32,670 bases of DNA from an uncultured Mycoplasmatota bacterium (GCA_900547465.1 URHJ01000016.1:1-32670), one strand, 5' to 3'; numbered from the stretch's first letter, positions 15,560 through 24,489 are shown. Numbers and translations: made by a program. Notes: generated by a model not told the origin, from the sequence alone.

Positions 15560-16570
15560 TTACAAATCTTTATTAACTTGTTCATAGCGATAGGCATCTC
15601 TTACCATATCATCTAATGTCTTTTTACAAGAAAAGCCTAATTCTTCTTTTGCTTTTTTTGGTGATGAATAACACATTGCAATATCACCACTTCTTCTTTC
15701 TACTATTTTATATGGGACTTTTAAATTATTTACTTTTTCAAAGGCATGAACCATTTCCAAAACACTGTATCCCTCTCCTGTACCTAGGTTGTAGATATAC
15801 AATCCTTGTTTTTCCTTTTCTAACTTTTCTACAGCTTTGATGTGACCAATAGCAAGATCAACAACATGAATATAATCTCTTACCCCAGTACCATCTTTAG
15901 TGTCATAATCATCTCCAAAAATTGATAAACATTCTAATTTACCACTAGCAACTTTGGAAATATAAGGCATTAAATTGGCTGGTATTCCTTTTGGATCTTC
16001 ACCTATTAATCCACTCTCATGCGCTCCAATTGGATTAAAGTATCTTAAGATACAGATATCCCATTCTTTGTCTGAGTTATATAAATCTTTTAGGATTTGT
16101 TCTACAAATAATTTACTAGTACCATATGGATTAGTAGTGCCACCTGTTTTAGCATCTTCTGTAATAGGTACTACTTCAGGATCTCCGTATACAGTTGCAC
16201 TACTTGAGAACACTAAACGTTTACAGTTGTTTTCTTTCATAACACTAAGTAATGTTAAAACACTTGAAACATTATTTATGTAATATTCAACTGGTTTTGC
16301 TACTGATTCACCTACTGCTTTATATGCAGCAAAATCTATAACACAATCTATTTTATTTTCATGAAATATCTTTGATAATATCTCTTTATCTAGCATATTA
16401 CCTTCATAAAACTTAATCTTCTTAGTTGTTATCTTTTCTATCTTTTCTAATACATCTTTTTTACTATTACTGAAATTATCTAATCCAATAACATTATAAC
16501 CTGTATTTAAAAGCTCTACACAGGTGTGACTTCCTATATAACCACAGCAACCTGTTACAAAAATATTCAT
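15560..16570 (-). CDS. galE: UDP-glucose 4-epimerase GalE
   Basis: GalE interconverts UDP-glucose and UDP-galactose (some forms also the N-acetyl sugars) with bound NAD. The 336-residue protein has the Rossmann loop GCCGYIGS (7-14; GGAGYIGS is usual), FAAYKAVGES, SSSATVYG (122-129) and the catalytic pair Y149 and K153 in NPYGTSK. It also has YFNPIGAH and RDYIHVVDLA. Length is normal. The ATG at 16570 has GAGGTG 6 bases upstream and an extended -10 promoter. A terminator separates it from femX. It could supply UDP-Gal or UDP-GalNAc for the envelope sugars that the GT-C-like proteins may transfer; that link is inference. Confidence 0.96.
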   Translation of the reverse strand: MNIFVTGCCGYIGSHTCVELLNTGYNVIGLDNFSNSKKDVLEKIEKITTKKIKFYEGNMLDKEILSKIFHENKIDCVIDFAAYKAVGESVAKPVEYYINNVSSVLTLLSVMKENNCKRLVFSSSATVYGDPEVVPITEDAKTGGTTNPYGTSKLFVEQILKDLYNSDKEWDICILRYFNPIGAHESGLIGEDPKGIPANLMPYISKVASGKLECLSIFGDDYDTKDGTGVRDYIHVVDLAIGHIKAVEKLEKEKQGLYIYNLGTGEGYSVLEMVHAFEKVNNLKVPYKIVERRSGDIAMCYSSPKKAKEELGFSCKKTLDDMVRDAYRYEQVNKDL

Positions 16571-16588
16571 CTTATCACCTCTAGTGTA

Positions 16589-16597
16589 ATTTTAACA
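16589..16597 (-). promoter_or_regulatory. Possible galE promoter, extended -10
   Basis: TAAAAT at 16589-16594 is preceded by TGT on minus; no convincing -35. No terminator is visible after the sigma-factor gene, so galE may also be read from upstream. Confidence 0.4.
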
Positions 16598-16620
16598 TAC
16601 TTTTGAAGTGAGAGCTATCT

Positions 16621-18549
16621 TTATTTTTTATATATTTTGACTTTGCATTCATTTTTATTTAAAGGTTCTTCTATTTTATTTTTAATAATTTTTAAAACTG
16701 TTGATGTTTTTCTCAAAACGTCCTCTTCACTTATAGAAAACTGTCTAGCTATTTCTCTTGTTGGTATATTTTGAAATTTTTCTGTTGCAATTGTTAGGGT
16801 ATCTTTTGGTAATTTTTTTAGAGATTGTGCAAACTCACCACTTGTTATTACATCGTAATACTTTTCTTTTTCTAATTTCTTATCTTTTCGATATTTTACA
16901 GATTTTCCTAATCGTTCGTTTTCGATTATAATTTTTATTCTTGGCAATACCCTTGTGTGGAAAAGCTTTTTTATTTCTGACTGGAACTCTCCCATATCTT
17001 TTTCGATAAAATCAGAATTATATCTTTCAAGAATATTATTATATTCATCTTCAGCTAAATCTAGTAACAATACATTTAATATATCTTTATCATAATTTTT
17101 TTGATACTTTGTATTTATATATGTTATTAAACTATCTGTAGAAATATAACATCCCGTTGAACTGTCACTATTTGTTAATTTGTGTAAATTTTCTTGTGAT
17201 GTTTTAGGACTATTCATATAGTAAGCCAAATATTTTGTTTCACGATTTTTTCTTATTTTATTTAGACTTCTTTTTTCTATTTTTCTGACACCTTCTTTAG
17301 ATATTCCTAATGCTTCACTTATCTCCTCCAAAGTCATTTCTTTATTTTCGTCAAAGCCAAAACGAAGCATTAAGACTTTCCTTTCTCTTTCACTAAGTGT
17401 TTCGAGCATAATTTTCTCTATGTCATTATTTGCCATTTTATTATTTATATCTTGATCAACTTCAAAATCTGATGGAACAAATTCCCCTAATTCCTTTGTT
17501 TCTTCACAACTTACCATTGCATTTAAACTTGTTGGGTGGTTTCTTTCATTATAAACCTCTAGTGTCGTATTATATGAAAGATGCATAGCTTTAGACATTT
17601 CTGCAATAGTAGGTTCCCTTCCAAGATTCTTTTCTAATTCTTCGCTAATTCTATTATATTTACTTATTCTTTGTACTCTTCTAGAAGGTAATTGAATCAT
17701 TCTACCTTTTTTCTCTAGAGATCTAACTATAGCCCGCCTTATCCACCAGGTTGCATATGTTGATAACTTATATCCTTTGGTAACATCAAACTTCTCTATA
17801 CTAGTCATCAATCCGATGTTTCCTTCTTGGATTAAATCTTCAAATGATAAGCCGTGATATTTATATTTTTTTGCAATAGGAATTACTAATCTTAAGTTGC
17901 TTTCTATTAGTTTCTTCTTTGCAGATATACTTCCTGAATTATATTCATAGAATAAATTTATTTCTTCTTTCGTTAGTAAATGATACTTCCTAATTTCCTG
18001 AAAATAAATTTTTAAGTTATCAGTATAACAATCTTCTTCTAAATCATCTAACTCATCTTGAATTTGAATATTATTTAAACAACAATATCCTTCAATAAGA
18101 GAAGATATAAAACTATCTTCAGCGATAATCGAAGATATTTTGGATTCACTTGATTCAGTTTGACTTAGTGATATTTCTTTAAATAGTTTATCTAAATAAG
18201 CATTACTTGTTACTAATTTATTAAGTACATCTATGTCAAGTATATAATCATATCTTGATAAGAAAACACCTAGTTTTTTTAATTTTATTATATTATGTTC
18301 GATTTTTGTATTAAATTTAAGTTTGTCCTTAATAAAACTATCTATAACTTCTACAGAATTATTAGAATCTAATTTCTCCTTTACTTCACTTTCGCAGTAG
18401 TTTTTTAACTTTTTTTCTATCGTGTTAAGATCAACATCACTCGTAATCAATGCTTTCAAATGTTCTTTTGTGATTGATATATATGAGTAATCACTTTCTA
18501 ACTTTTCAATTACACTATTAACCTTTTTGTCAAAATCACCCTTAACCAT
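16621..18549 (-). CDS. Large sigma-70 family factor with extra N- and C-terminal regions
   Basis: This 642-residue protein contains a complete sigma-A type core. Region 1.2 is at 176-199 (DNLKIYFQEIRKYHLLTKEE), and regions 2.1-2.4 at about 205-282 include FEDLIQEGNIGLM and YATWWIRRAIVRSL. Region 3 (IQLPSRRVQRISKYNR, GREPTIAEMSKAM) follows at 286-330, and region 4 at 375-436 has LSERERKVLMLRFG and the helix-turn-helix TLEEISEALGISKEGVRKIE. It differs from RpoD in having about 170 extra residues before region 1.2 and about 205 after region 4. The tail ends in another helix-turn-helix-like stretch, IPTREIARQFSISEEDVL (595-612). The ATG at 18549 has AGGGGG 7 bases upstream. It may be a second group-2 sigma or an odd housekeeping one. 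It has a very strong promoter with an inverted repeat between -35 and -10. Confidence 0.9.
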   Translation of the reverse strand: MVKGDFDKKVNSVIEKLESDYSYISITKEHLKALITSDVDLNTIEKKLKNYCESEVKEKLDSNNSVEVIDSFIKDKLKFNTKIEHNIIKLKKLGVFLSRYDYILDIDVLNKLVTSNAYLDKLFKEISLSQTESSESKISSIIAEDSFISSLIEGYCCLNNIQIQDELDDLEEDCYTDNLKIYFQEIRKYHLLTKEEINLFYEYNSGSISAKKKLIESNLRLVIPIAKKYKYHGLSFEDLIQEGNIGLMTSIEKFDVTKGYKLSTYATWWIRRAIVRSLEKKGRMIQLPSRRVQRISKYNRISEELEKNLGREPTIAEMSKAMHLSYNTTLEVYNERNHPTSLNAMVSCEETKELGEFVPSDFEVDQDINNKMANNDIEKIMLETLSERERKVLMLRFGFDENKEMTLEEISEALGISKEGVRKIEKRSLNKIRKNRETKYLAYYMNSPKTSQENLHKLTNSDSSTGCYISTDSLITYINTKYQKNYDKDILNVLLLDLAEDEYNNILERYNSDFIEKDMGEFQSEIKKLFHTRVLPRIKIIIENERLGKSVKYRKDKKLEKEKYYDVITSGEFAQSLKKLPKDTLTIATEKFQNIPTREIARQFSISEEDVLRKTSTVLKIIKNKIEEPLNKNECKVKIYKK

Positions 18550-18575
18550 AATAATCCCCCTGACATTTATTGCGT

Positions 18576-18604
18576 ATTATACCAAATTATTGCTGATTTG
18601 GCAA
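18576..18604 (-). promoter_or_regulatory. Sigma-factor gene promoter with embedded inverted repeat
   Basis: The minus strand reads TTGCCA (18599-18604), 17 bases, TGG-preceded TATAAT (18576-18581). The spacer edges carry an inverted repeat, CCAAAT at 18582-18587 and ATTTGG at 18596-18601, 20 bp overall. The repeat abuts the -10 and overlaps the -35, as a repressor operator would. Confidence 0.75.
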
Positions 18605-18634
18605 TCTATTTATAGGTTTGAAATGATTTCTATC

Positions 18635-18661
18635 AAAAAAAGACCAATTAAACTAGTCTTT
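18635..18661 (-). terminator. ftsW terminator
   Basis: On minus AAAGACTAG pairs with TTGGTCTTT (two G-T pairs) around a 5-base loop, followed by a run of T. It lies about 50 bases after the ftsW stop and separates ftsW from the sigma gene promoter. Confidence 0.7.
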
Positions 18662-18709
18662 CGTTTTCATGTACATAACTTTATATTTTGTTTCTTTAGT
18701 TGTATCTTT

Positions 18710-19798
18710 CTATTTTTGATATCTACTTATATTTAGGATTATTCCCATACTTGCTAAAGTTATAAGTAAACTACTACCCCCATAAGATAGGAATGGAAGT
18801 GTAACTCCAGTTACTGGAATCATTCCAATCACCACCATTAGGTTCATAAGTGCTTGAAAAGCTAGTTGAAAAGACATTCCAAATGCTAAATATTTAGCAA
18901 AACTATCTTTTGTTCTTAAGGCGATTCTGATCCCTCTATATATAATAAATGAAAACATAAAAACTACAAATATAGTTCCAACAATACCAAATTCCTCAGC
19001 TATAATTGAAAATATAAAATCAGTTTGGGGCTCTGGTAAATAAAATTGTTTTTGGATGGATTTTAAATATCCTCTTCCTAGTAGTCCACCAGGTCCTATT
19101 GCGTATAAACTTTGAATAATTTGAAAACCGGTTCCTAATGGATCATTCCATGGATTTATAAATGAAGTTATTCTATCCATTCTATATGGGGCGATAGCTA
19201 TTAAAATGATTACTCCTATTAATCCTATGATACCTCCTCCTATAAAGAATTTCATATTAACTCCCGCTATAAATAAAAGAGAAATAATTGATATAACTAA
19301 AATCATGCCAGTTCCTAAATCCGGTTGAAGCATTATTAGGCCAAATAGTAGAAATAAAACTCCTAAGATAGGAAAAACACCATATTTGTAGTTTTTTAGA
19401 AATTTACTACTGTTAGTAAGATATTTACTTGTAAAAATAATCATTCCAAGTTTGGCTGCTTCACTTGGTTGAATTCCTAATGATCCTATACCAAACCAAC
19501 TTCTACTACCATTTCTGACACTACCTATTCCTGGAATTAAAACTAATATTAATAAAATTATACAAATTCCCAGAATTTTATTAGAATTTTCATAATAAAT
19601 ATTATAATCAATTTTAGACGTTGTAATCATTAAAAAGATTCCTAATACTATAAAAATCATTTGTCTTTTTACATAGTAAAAACTATCTTCAAATTTGTAA
19701 TTAGCCCATATTGATGAGGCCGAATAAATCATTATGGCACCAAATAAAATTAATATAATTATTGATGTAAACAAATAGAAATCAAAATGTTTTTTCAT
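18710..19798 (-). CDS. ftsW: SEDS peptidoglycan polymerase FtsW
   Basis: FtsW is the SEDS-family glycan polymerase that works with a class B PBP at the septum. The 362-residue protein has about ten membrane helices and the family marks YSASS (25-29), GSRSWFGIGSLGIQPSE, QPDLGTG, and PEPQTDFIFSIIAEEFG with the catalytic Asp. Near the end is GVTLPFLSYGGSSLL. RodA is the close alternative. The short N-terminus, the PFLSYGGSS form and the surrounding division genes favour FtsW. The ATG at 19798 follows a GGTGG site. Terminators stand on both sides, so it is its own unit, though I see no clear promoter in the 30 bases available. Confidence 0.9.
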   Translation of the reverse strand: MKKHFDFYLFTSIIILILFGAIMIYSASSIWANYKFEDSFYYVKRQMIFIVLGIFLMITTSKIDYNIYYENSNKILGICIILLILVLIPGIGSVRNGSRSWFGIGSLGIQPSEAAKLGMIIFTSKYLTNSSKFLKNYKYGVFPILGVLFLLFGLIMLQPDLGTGMILVISIISLLFIAGVNMKFFIGGGIIGLIGVIILIAIAPYRMDRITSFINPWNDPLGTGFQIIQSLYAIGPGGLLGRGYLKSIQKQFYLPEPQTDFIFSIIAEEFGIVGTIFVVFMFSFIIYRGIRIALRTKDSFAKYLAFGMSFQLAFQALMNLMVVIGMIPVTGVTLPFLSYGGSSLLITLASMGIILNISRYQK

Positions 19799-19830
19799 TC
19801 TACCACCCTATTTAATTTTATTTTTTTTAT

Positions 19831-19860
19831 AAAAAAAAAGAACATATATCTATATATGTT
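19831..19860 (-). terminator. Terminator after the SLT-like gene
   Basis: AACATATA and TATATGTT form a perfect 8-bp stem with a 4-base loop (19841-19860), followed on minus by C and nine T. Confidence 0.8.
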
Positions 19861-19866
19861 AATTAC

Positions 19867-20955
19867 TTATTTGCTTTTTATGTTATGATTCTTTGTAAAA
19901 ACTTTGTTATAACCTTTTTTAAATTCTTTTACATATTCCATTGAAATCTCATTTTTTCTCCAATTAATCCAACCGTTATAGCATCCTGCAAATTCATAAG
20001 GATCATATTCATCAAATCTAGCTGCTATTACTTCATATTCTAAAAATGCACTACAAATATTTACGTAATCATTATTTTTTAGTAACTTGAATGCTTTATC
20101 GTATGAAATTTTATACTTTTTTCTAAAATTCTCTAATGAACTCACTGTATTTTGTTGAGTTAAACCTAAATCATAGTTATTAGGTGCATTGTAGCTAACC
20201 TCTCCACTTGAAGTAAAGTTACCTCTTGTTTCTGCATAAATTATAGAAAAAGTAAAATCAACTGGCCATTTATTTAATACTGATTGTTCATATATAAAAC
20301 GTTGAACAGGTGCACTTAATTTACAATCTGGGTAAATCTTATCTGATTTTTTCCAATCTATTGATTCTAATTGTTTTTGTCTTGTTTTTATATCTTTTAT
20401 TGATTTGCACTTTTTATAATGTTTTAATATTTTTTCTTTTCTTTCTAACTCATTCTTTATTTGTTCTTTCTTTTGATATTCTTTTCTTTCTTTTTCTTTT
20501 ATTTTAGTATCGGCTATATAGAAATCTAGATCTTGATGTAGTTCTATTTTACTAGTCGTTGTTAACTCTTTATCTGTTGTTATTTTTGGTGATTGGCTGG
20601 ATAGGCAAATTGCTGTTACAACACCAATGGTTGTCATTCTTTTTAACTTGAACTTTTTTAATCTTTTATTCTGTGATGTATTTTTTTCTTCTTTTTGTTT
20701 GTTTATTAATTCAATGTATTTTTCTAATTCGTCGTTATGAGTTTCTTCATAATCCTTCTTTATCATATTTGATAACTTTATTTTTAAATCAGTACCTAAT
20801 ATTTCTAGGTAACTAGGTAAGATTGCGATATGTTTTTCATTTAATATATCTAATATCAACTGTTCTGTTTCTTCCTTTGAATGATAAAACTTATATGATT
20901 CAATAAAATCATTAATTAAAAATTCAAAATCTATACTTTTATCATCGAAATTCAT
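19867..20955 (-). CDS. Membrane protein with extracytoplasmic lytic-transglycosylase-like domain
   Basis: The ATG at 20955 has AAAGGAGG 6 bases upstream, fixing a 362-residue product; an open stretch of 14 codons before it lacks support. Residues 1-106 are charged and lack a signal peptide, 107-122 form a short hydrophobic span, and 150-185 are very rich in Lys/Glu (coiled coil or spacer). Residues 213-355 resemble a goose-lysozyme/SLT fold: a candidate catalytic Glu242 in IIYAETRGNF, GLTQQN at 264-269 and AGCYNGWINW at 323-332. It would cut peptidoglycan glycan outside the membrane while presenting a 100-residue domain inside. The SLT assignment rests on these motifs and spacing. It has a near-consensus promoter and terminator of its own. 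Confidence 0.65.
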   Translation of the reverse strand: MNFDDKSIDFEFLINDFIESYKFYHSKEETEQLILDILNEKHIAILPSYLEILGTDLKIKLSNMIKKDYEETHNDELEKYIELINKQKEEKNTSQNKRLKKFKLKRMTTIGVVTAICLSSQSPKITTDKELTTTSKIELHQDLDFYIADTKIKEKERKEYQKKEQIKNELERKEKILKHYKKCKSIKDIKTRQKQLESIDWKKSDKIYPDCKLSAPVQRFIYEQSVLNKWPVDFTFSIIYAETRGNFTSSGEVSYNAPNNYDLGLTQQNTVSSLENFRKKYKISYDKAFKLLKNNDYVNICSAFLEYEVIAARFDEYDPYEFAGCYNGWINWRKNEISMEYVKEFKKGYNKVFTKNHNIKSK

Positions 20956-20987
20956 CTTTAGCCTCCTTTCTTTACACACAATCGTAG

Positions 20988-21016
20988 ATTTTATCATAAT
21001 TTATGAAATGTGTCAA
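20988..21016 (-). promoter_or_regulatory. Near-consensus promoter for the SLT-like gene
   Basis: The minus strand reads TTGACA (21011-21016), 17 bases ending in TGA, TAAAAT (20988-20993). It has a perfect -35, ideal spacing and an extended -10. The start codon is about 33 bases downstream. Confidence 0.85.
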
Positions 21017-21089
21017 ATTAATTTCTTATATTCGTCTATACAAAATAATAATTTTTTCATAGAATAACTTAGATTGTTAGGAGGATTTT

Positions 21090-21890
21090 ATGATTCAATG
21101 GTTTAATAATTTGGGATATCCAGTTCAGGCTTTACTTGCTACATTATTTACATGGTTTATAACCTTACTAGGTGCTTCTGTTGTTTTTTTATTTAAGAAA
21201 ATAAATAAAAATGTTATGGATGCGATGTTAGGGGTTGCAGCTGGTGTAATGATTGCTGCTTCATTTTTTTCTCTACTCTCACCAGCAATGGAAATGGCTA
21301 AAGTGTTACATTTAACAGTTTGGGTTGTTTGTTTAATAGGTGTTTTATCAGGAGCTGTCTTACTTTTTTTAGGTGATAAGATCTTTGATATTATAGAAAA
21401 GAAAAAGAAAATTACTAATAGTTCTAGTTTTAAAAGATGTCTTATGCTTATTACATCAATAACTTTGCATAATATTCCAGAAGGACTTGCTGTTGGAGTT
21501 GCATTTGGTTCATTATTTTATGGACTAGAGGGAGCAACAACTACAACTGCATGTATGCTGGCACTTGGTATTGGTCTTCAGAACTTTCCAGAAGGAATGG
21601 CTGTGTCACTTCCTTTAAGACGTGAAGGTATGAGTAGAAAAAAAGCATTTTTTTATGGACAACTTAGTGGTTTTGCAGAACCGATTGCTGGAGTTATTGG
21701 AGCGATACTAGTTATAAAGGTTAGGACACTTTTACCATATCTATTAGCATTTGCAGCTGGAGCAATGATATATGTGGTTGTAGAAGAATTAATACCAGAA
21801 AGTCAAACAAATAAAAAGAAAGACCTAATGGCTTTCTTTACATTAATTGGATTTTCAATTATGATGATTATGGATATAGCGCTTGGTTAA
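21090..21890 (+). CDS. ZIP-family metal transporter (ZupT-like)
   Basis: ZIP proteins import zinc or other divalent metals into the cytoplasm. The 266-residue protein has about eight membrane helices and the paired metal-site motifs HNIPEGLAVG (127-136) and NFPEGMAVSLPLR (165-177). A glutamate-bearing segment QLSGFAEPIAGV follows. A Lys-rich cytoplasmic loop sits near 97-112. The ATG at 21090 has AGGAGG 5 bases upstream. It is the only intact plus-strand gene in the central part, divergent from the SLT-like gene with a 134-base gap. Which metal it carries cannot be read from the sequence. Confidence 0.93.
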   Translation: MIQWFNNLGYPVQALLATLFTWFITLLGASVVFLFKKINKNVMDAMLGVAAGVMIAASFFSLLSPAMEMAKVLHLTVWVVCLIGVLSGAVLLFLGDKIFDIIEKKKKITNSSSFKRCLMLITSITLHNIPEGLAVGVAFGSLFYGLEGATTTTACMLALGIGLQNFPEGMAVSLPLRREGMSRKKAFFYGQLSGFAEPIAGVIGAILVIKVRTLLPYLLAFAAGAMIYVVVEELIPESQTNKKKDLMAFFTLIGFSIMMIMDIALG

Positions 21891-21914
21891 ATAGTACAAA
21901 TAGTGCTATTTTTT
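21889..21914 (+). terminator. Terminator of the ZIP gene
   Basis: AAATAGTAC (21889-21897) pairs with GTGCTATTT (21903-21911) with one G-T pair and a 5-base loop, ending in six T. The gpmI stop codon from the other strand lies inside this hairpin. Confidence 0.75.
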
Positions 21915-23489
21915 CTTTTCAATAATACTTTCTAGCCAATGTTCATTTGGACTGATTTCAAATAAGGTTGCGACTGTTGAAGCTACATTGGCAAGACCAA
22001 AATTGCCCTTTTTCATTTCATATTTATCACTATCTTTTCCATATAAAATAAATGGTACTGGATTAAGTGTATGAGAGGTCTTTGCAACTTTTTTAGTTTT
22101 ATCTTTTAGTTGGTACATTTCCTCTGCATTACCATGATCTGCCATAACTAGTAGTGTTGCATTAGCTTCATCTACTGCTTTCATAATTCTACCTAAGTTT
22201 TCATCCACTGCTTCGATTCCTTCAATAGTTGCTTCATAATTTCCAGTATGACCTACCATGTCACCATTAGGAAAATTAGTACGAAGAAAATCATATTTAT
22301 CAGATAGAATAGCATCAACTAATTTATCCGTAATTTCAAAGGCTTTCATCTTTGGCTTTTTATCAAATGATATAACATCACTATCAACTTCTTCATAAGT
22401 TTCTAATTGTTCATCAAATTTTTCAGTACGATTTCCATTCCAAAAATACGTAACGTGTCCAAATTTCTGAGTTTCGCTGATTGCGTATTCTCTTATATTA
22501 TATTTGCATAGCTCCTCTGTTAAAGTATATTTTATTTTTGGTGGTTCTGTTAAATAATTGTGTGGAATTTTTAAGTCTGCATCATATTGTAACATACCTG
22601 CATACATGACGTCTGGAACTCTTTTACGGTCAAATTTATCAAATTCATCTTTTTCATCGAAACATCTAGAAATTTCAAGAGCTCTATCACCTCTAAAGTT
22701 AAAGAATATTACACTATCGTGATCTTCAATAGTTCCAACTGGTTTTCCATCTTTTTCAATAACGAAACTATCTAAATCTTGATCTATAACATTGTTTTCT
22801 TTTCTATATGTTTCTATGGCACTTGTAGCGCTTTCGAATCCTCGACCTATTCCAAGTACATGTGCTTCCCAGCCTTTTTCTACCATTTTCCAATTTGCTT
22901 CATATCTATCCATCGTGATAGTCATTCTACCACCACCGCTCGCTATCATGGCATTGAAGTTATCATCATTTAATTCCTTTATTTTATTTTCTAACATATC
23001 AACATACTTTAAGGCACTTGTTTCTTCTACATCTCTACCATCTAGTAAAATATGAACTCTTACATTCTTTACACCATCTTTTTTGGCTTGTTCCATTAAA
23101 ACAAATAGATGTTTTATATGTGAATGAACATTTCCATCTGATAATAATCCAATAAAATGCATAGTATGATCTTTAGCATTAGAAACAAGTTTTTTCCATA
23201 TTTCACCATTGAATATTTCCTTTGATTCTATTGCTTCATTTACTAATTTTGCACCTTGAGAATAAATTTGACCACAGCCTAAGGCATTGTGACCAACTTC
23301 ACTATTTCCCATATCATCATCGCTTGGAAGTCCTACTGCGGTTCCGTGAGCTTTGATTAATGTATGTGGATACTTTTCCATTAATAAATCTAAATTTGGT
23401 GTATTAGCATTTAAAACAGCATTACCAAATTTTTCTTCTGTAATTCCAACTCCGTCCATTACAACTAAAACTATTTTTTTATTTGCCAT
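21906..23489 (-). CDS. gpmI: 2,3-bisphosphoglycerate-independent phosphoglycerate mutase
   Basis: GpmI converts 3- to 2-phosphoglycerate in glycolysis using two Mn2+ ions. The ATG at 23489 has GAGG 7 bases upstream and gives 527 residues, slightly above the usual ~510. Visible motifs are D12 in VVMDGVG, the catalytic Ser63 in MGNSEVGH, HSHIKHLF, HILLDGRDV, GGGRMTITMDRY, FNFRGDRA and FPNGDMVGHTG. The metal-binding MADHGNAEEM and SHTLNPVPFILYG also follow. It lies 19 bases after mraY and is probably co-transcribed with it, an uncommon pairing. Confidence 0.97.
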   Translation of the reverse strand: MANKKIVLVVMDGVGITEEKFGNAVLNANTPNLDLLMEKYPHTLIKAHGTAVGLPSDDDMGNSEVGHNALGCGQIYSQGAKLVNEAIESKEIFNGEIWKKLVSNAKDHTMHFIGLLSDGNVHSHIKHLFVLMEQAKKDGVKNVRVHILLDGRDVEETSALKYVDMLENKIKELNDDNFNAMIASGGGRMTITMDRYEANWKMVEKGWEAHVLGIGRGFESATSAIETYRKENNVIDQDLDSFVIEKDGKPVGTIEDHDSVIFFNFRGDRALEISRCFDEKDEFDKFDRKRVPDVMYAGMLQYDADLKIPHNYLTEPPKIKYTLTEELCKYNIREYAISETQKFGHVTYFWNGNRTEKFDEQLETYEEVDSDVISFDKKPKMKAFEITDKLVDAILSDKYDFLRTNFPNGDMVGHTGNYEATIEGIEAVDENLGRIMKAVDEANATLLVMADHGNAEEMYQLKDKTKKVAKTSHTLNPVPFILYGKDSDKYEMKKGNFGLANVASTVATLFEISPNEHWLESIIEKKK

Positions 23490-23508
23490 ATCATTTCCTC
23501 TTTTCTTA

Positions 23509-24489
23509 TTATAACCAAACTCCAAAGATTATTCCTGCCATTGCAACTACAAGACCGAAAACCCAAAACAATTTAACTATGTCAGTTTCTTGCCAACCTA
23601 ATTTTTCAAAGTGATGGTGCAATGGTGTCATTAAAAATAATTTTTTCCCGAAACATTGAACCCAGATAACTTGTAAAATTACACTTAATGTTTCAACTAC
23701 GAATACACTAGCAACAACTAATAGTGTTAATTCCCTATGTGTTAATATAGCAATTGTTCCCATTGCTGCTCCTAAGGCAAGGCTTCCTGTATCACCCATA
23801 AATACTTTTGCCGGATGAGTATTAAATACAAGAAATCCAACTATACTTCCAACTAATATTAAGGAAAATATTCCTATATCTTCAAATCCAACCATTAATG
23901 AAATTAAACTAAATGCAACAAAGGCTATTGCGGAAAGACCTCCTGCTAAGCCATCTAGTCCATCGGTTAAATTAACTGCGTTAGAAGCTCCTACTAATAC
24001 CAATAAAATAAATAATCCATAGAGCCAACCCATTTCAATATCTATGTGAAGTGTTCCAACTACCCAAGCAGTTTGTCCACCACTTTTCATATAAATATAG
24101 AAAAATCCAACAGCTATTAAAACTTGTAAAAAAAGTTTTTGATAAGTAGTTAATCCTTCATTATTTCCTTTTTTTATTGACAGAAAGTCATCTAGAAACC
24201 CTATTGTTGCATATCCTACAAAAACCAGTAATACAATTCCTAAGTTTGATGTATATGATATTTTTTCAGTAATTAGTAATCCTATTGTTGCGATTACTGT
24301 TGGCACAATAAAAATAAGACCTCCCATTGTAGGAGTACCTTCTTTTTTTCTATGTGCTTCACCTACAAATATGCTTATTTTTTGTCCTGCTCTCATCTTC
24401 TTCAAAAGAGGAATTAAGATTAACCCTAAGACAGTTGATGATAAAAAACCAACCATAATTGCAAAAATTGCCTTTGTTAATAGTAACAT
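23509..24489 (-). CDS. mraY: Phospho-N-acetylmuramoyl-pentapeptide transferase MraY
   Basis: MraY joins UDP-MurNAc-pentapeptide to undecaprenyl phosphate, making lipid I. The 326-residue protein has about ten helices and the diagnostic loops GEAHRKKEGTPTMGG, FLDDFLSIKKGNNEGLT, NAVNLTDGLDGLAGG, FMGDTGSLALG and MTPLHHHFEKLGW. The ATG at 24489 has GGAG 8 bases upstream; a GTG three codons earlier is possible. Instead of the usual murD-ftsW downstream it is followed by gpmI, so the wall cluster is broken up here. Confidence 0.97.
   Translation of the reverse strand: MLLLTKAIFAIMVGFLSSTVLGLILIPLLKKMRAGQKISIFVGEAHRKKEGTPTMGGLIFIVPTVIATIGLLITEKISYTSNLGIVLLVFVGYATIGFLDDFLSIKKGNNEGLTTYQKLFLQVLIAVGFFYIYMKSGGQTAWVVGTLHIDIEMGWLYGLFILLVLVGASNAVNLTDGLDGLAGGLSAIAFVAFSLISLMVGFEDIGIFSLILVGSIVGFLVFNTHPAKVFMGDTGSLALGAAMGTIAILTHRELTLLVVASVFVVETLSVILQVIWVQCFGKKLFLMTPLHHHFEKLGWQETDIVKLFWVFGLVVAMAGIIFGVWL

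Noticed and set aside
21017..21089. Promoter for the ZIP gene
   Set aside because: No -10/-35 pair with acceptable spacing could be fixed; only the AGGAGG ribosome site is clear.
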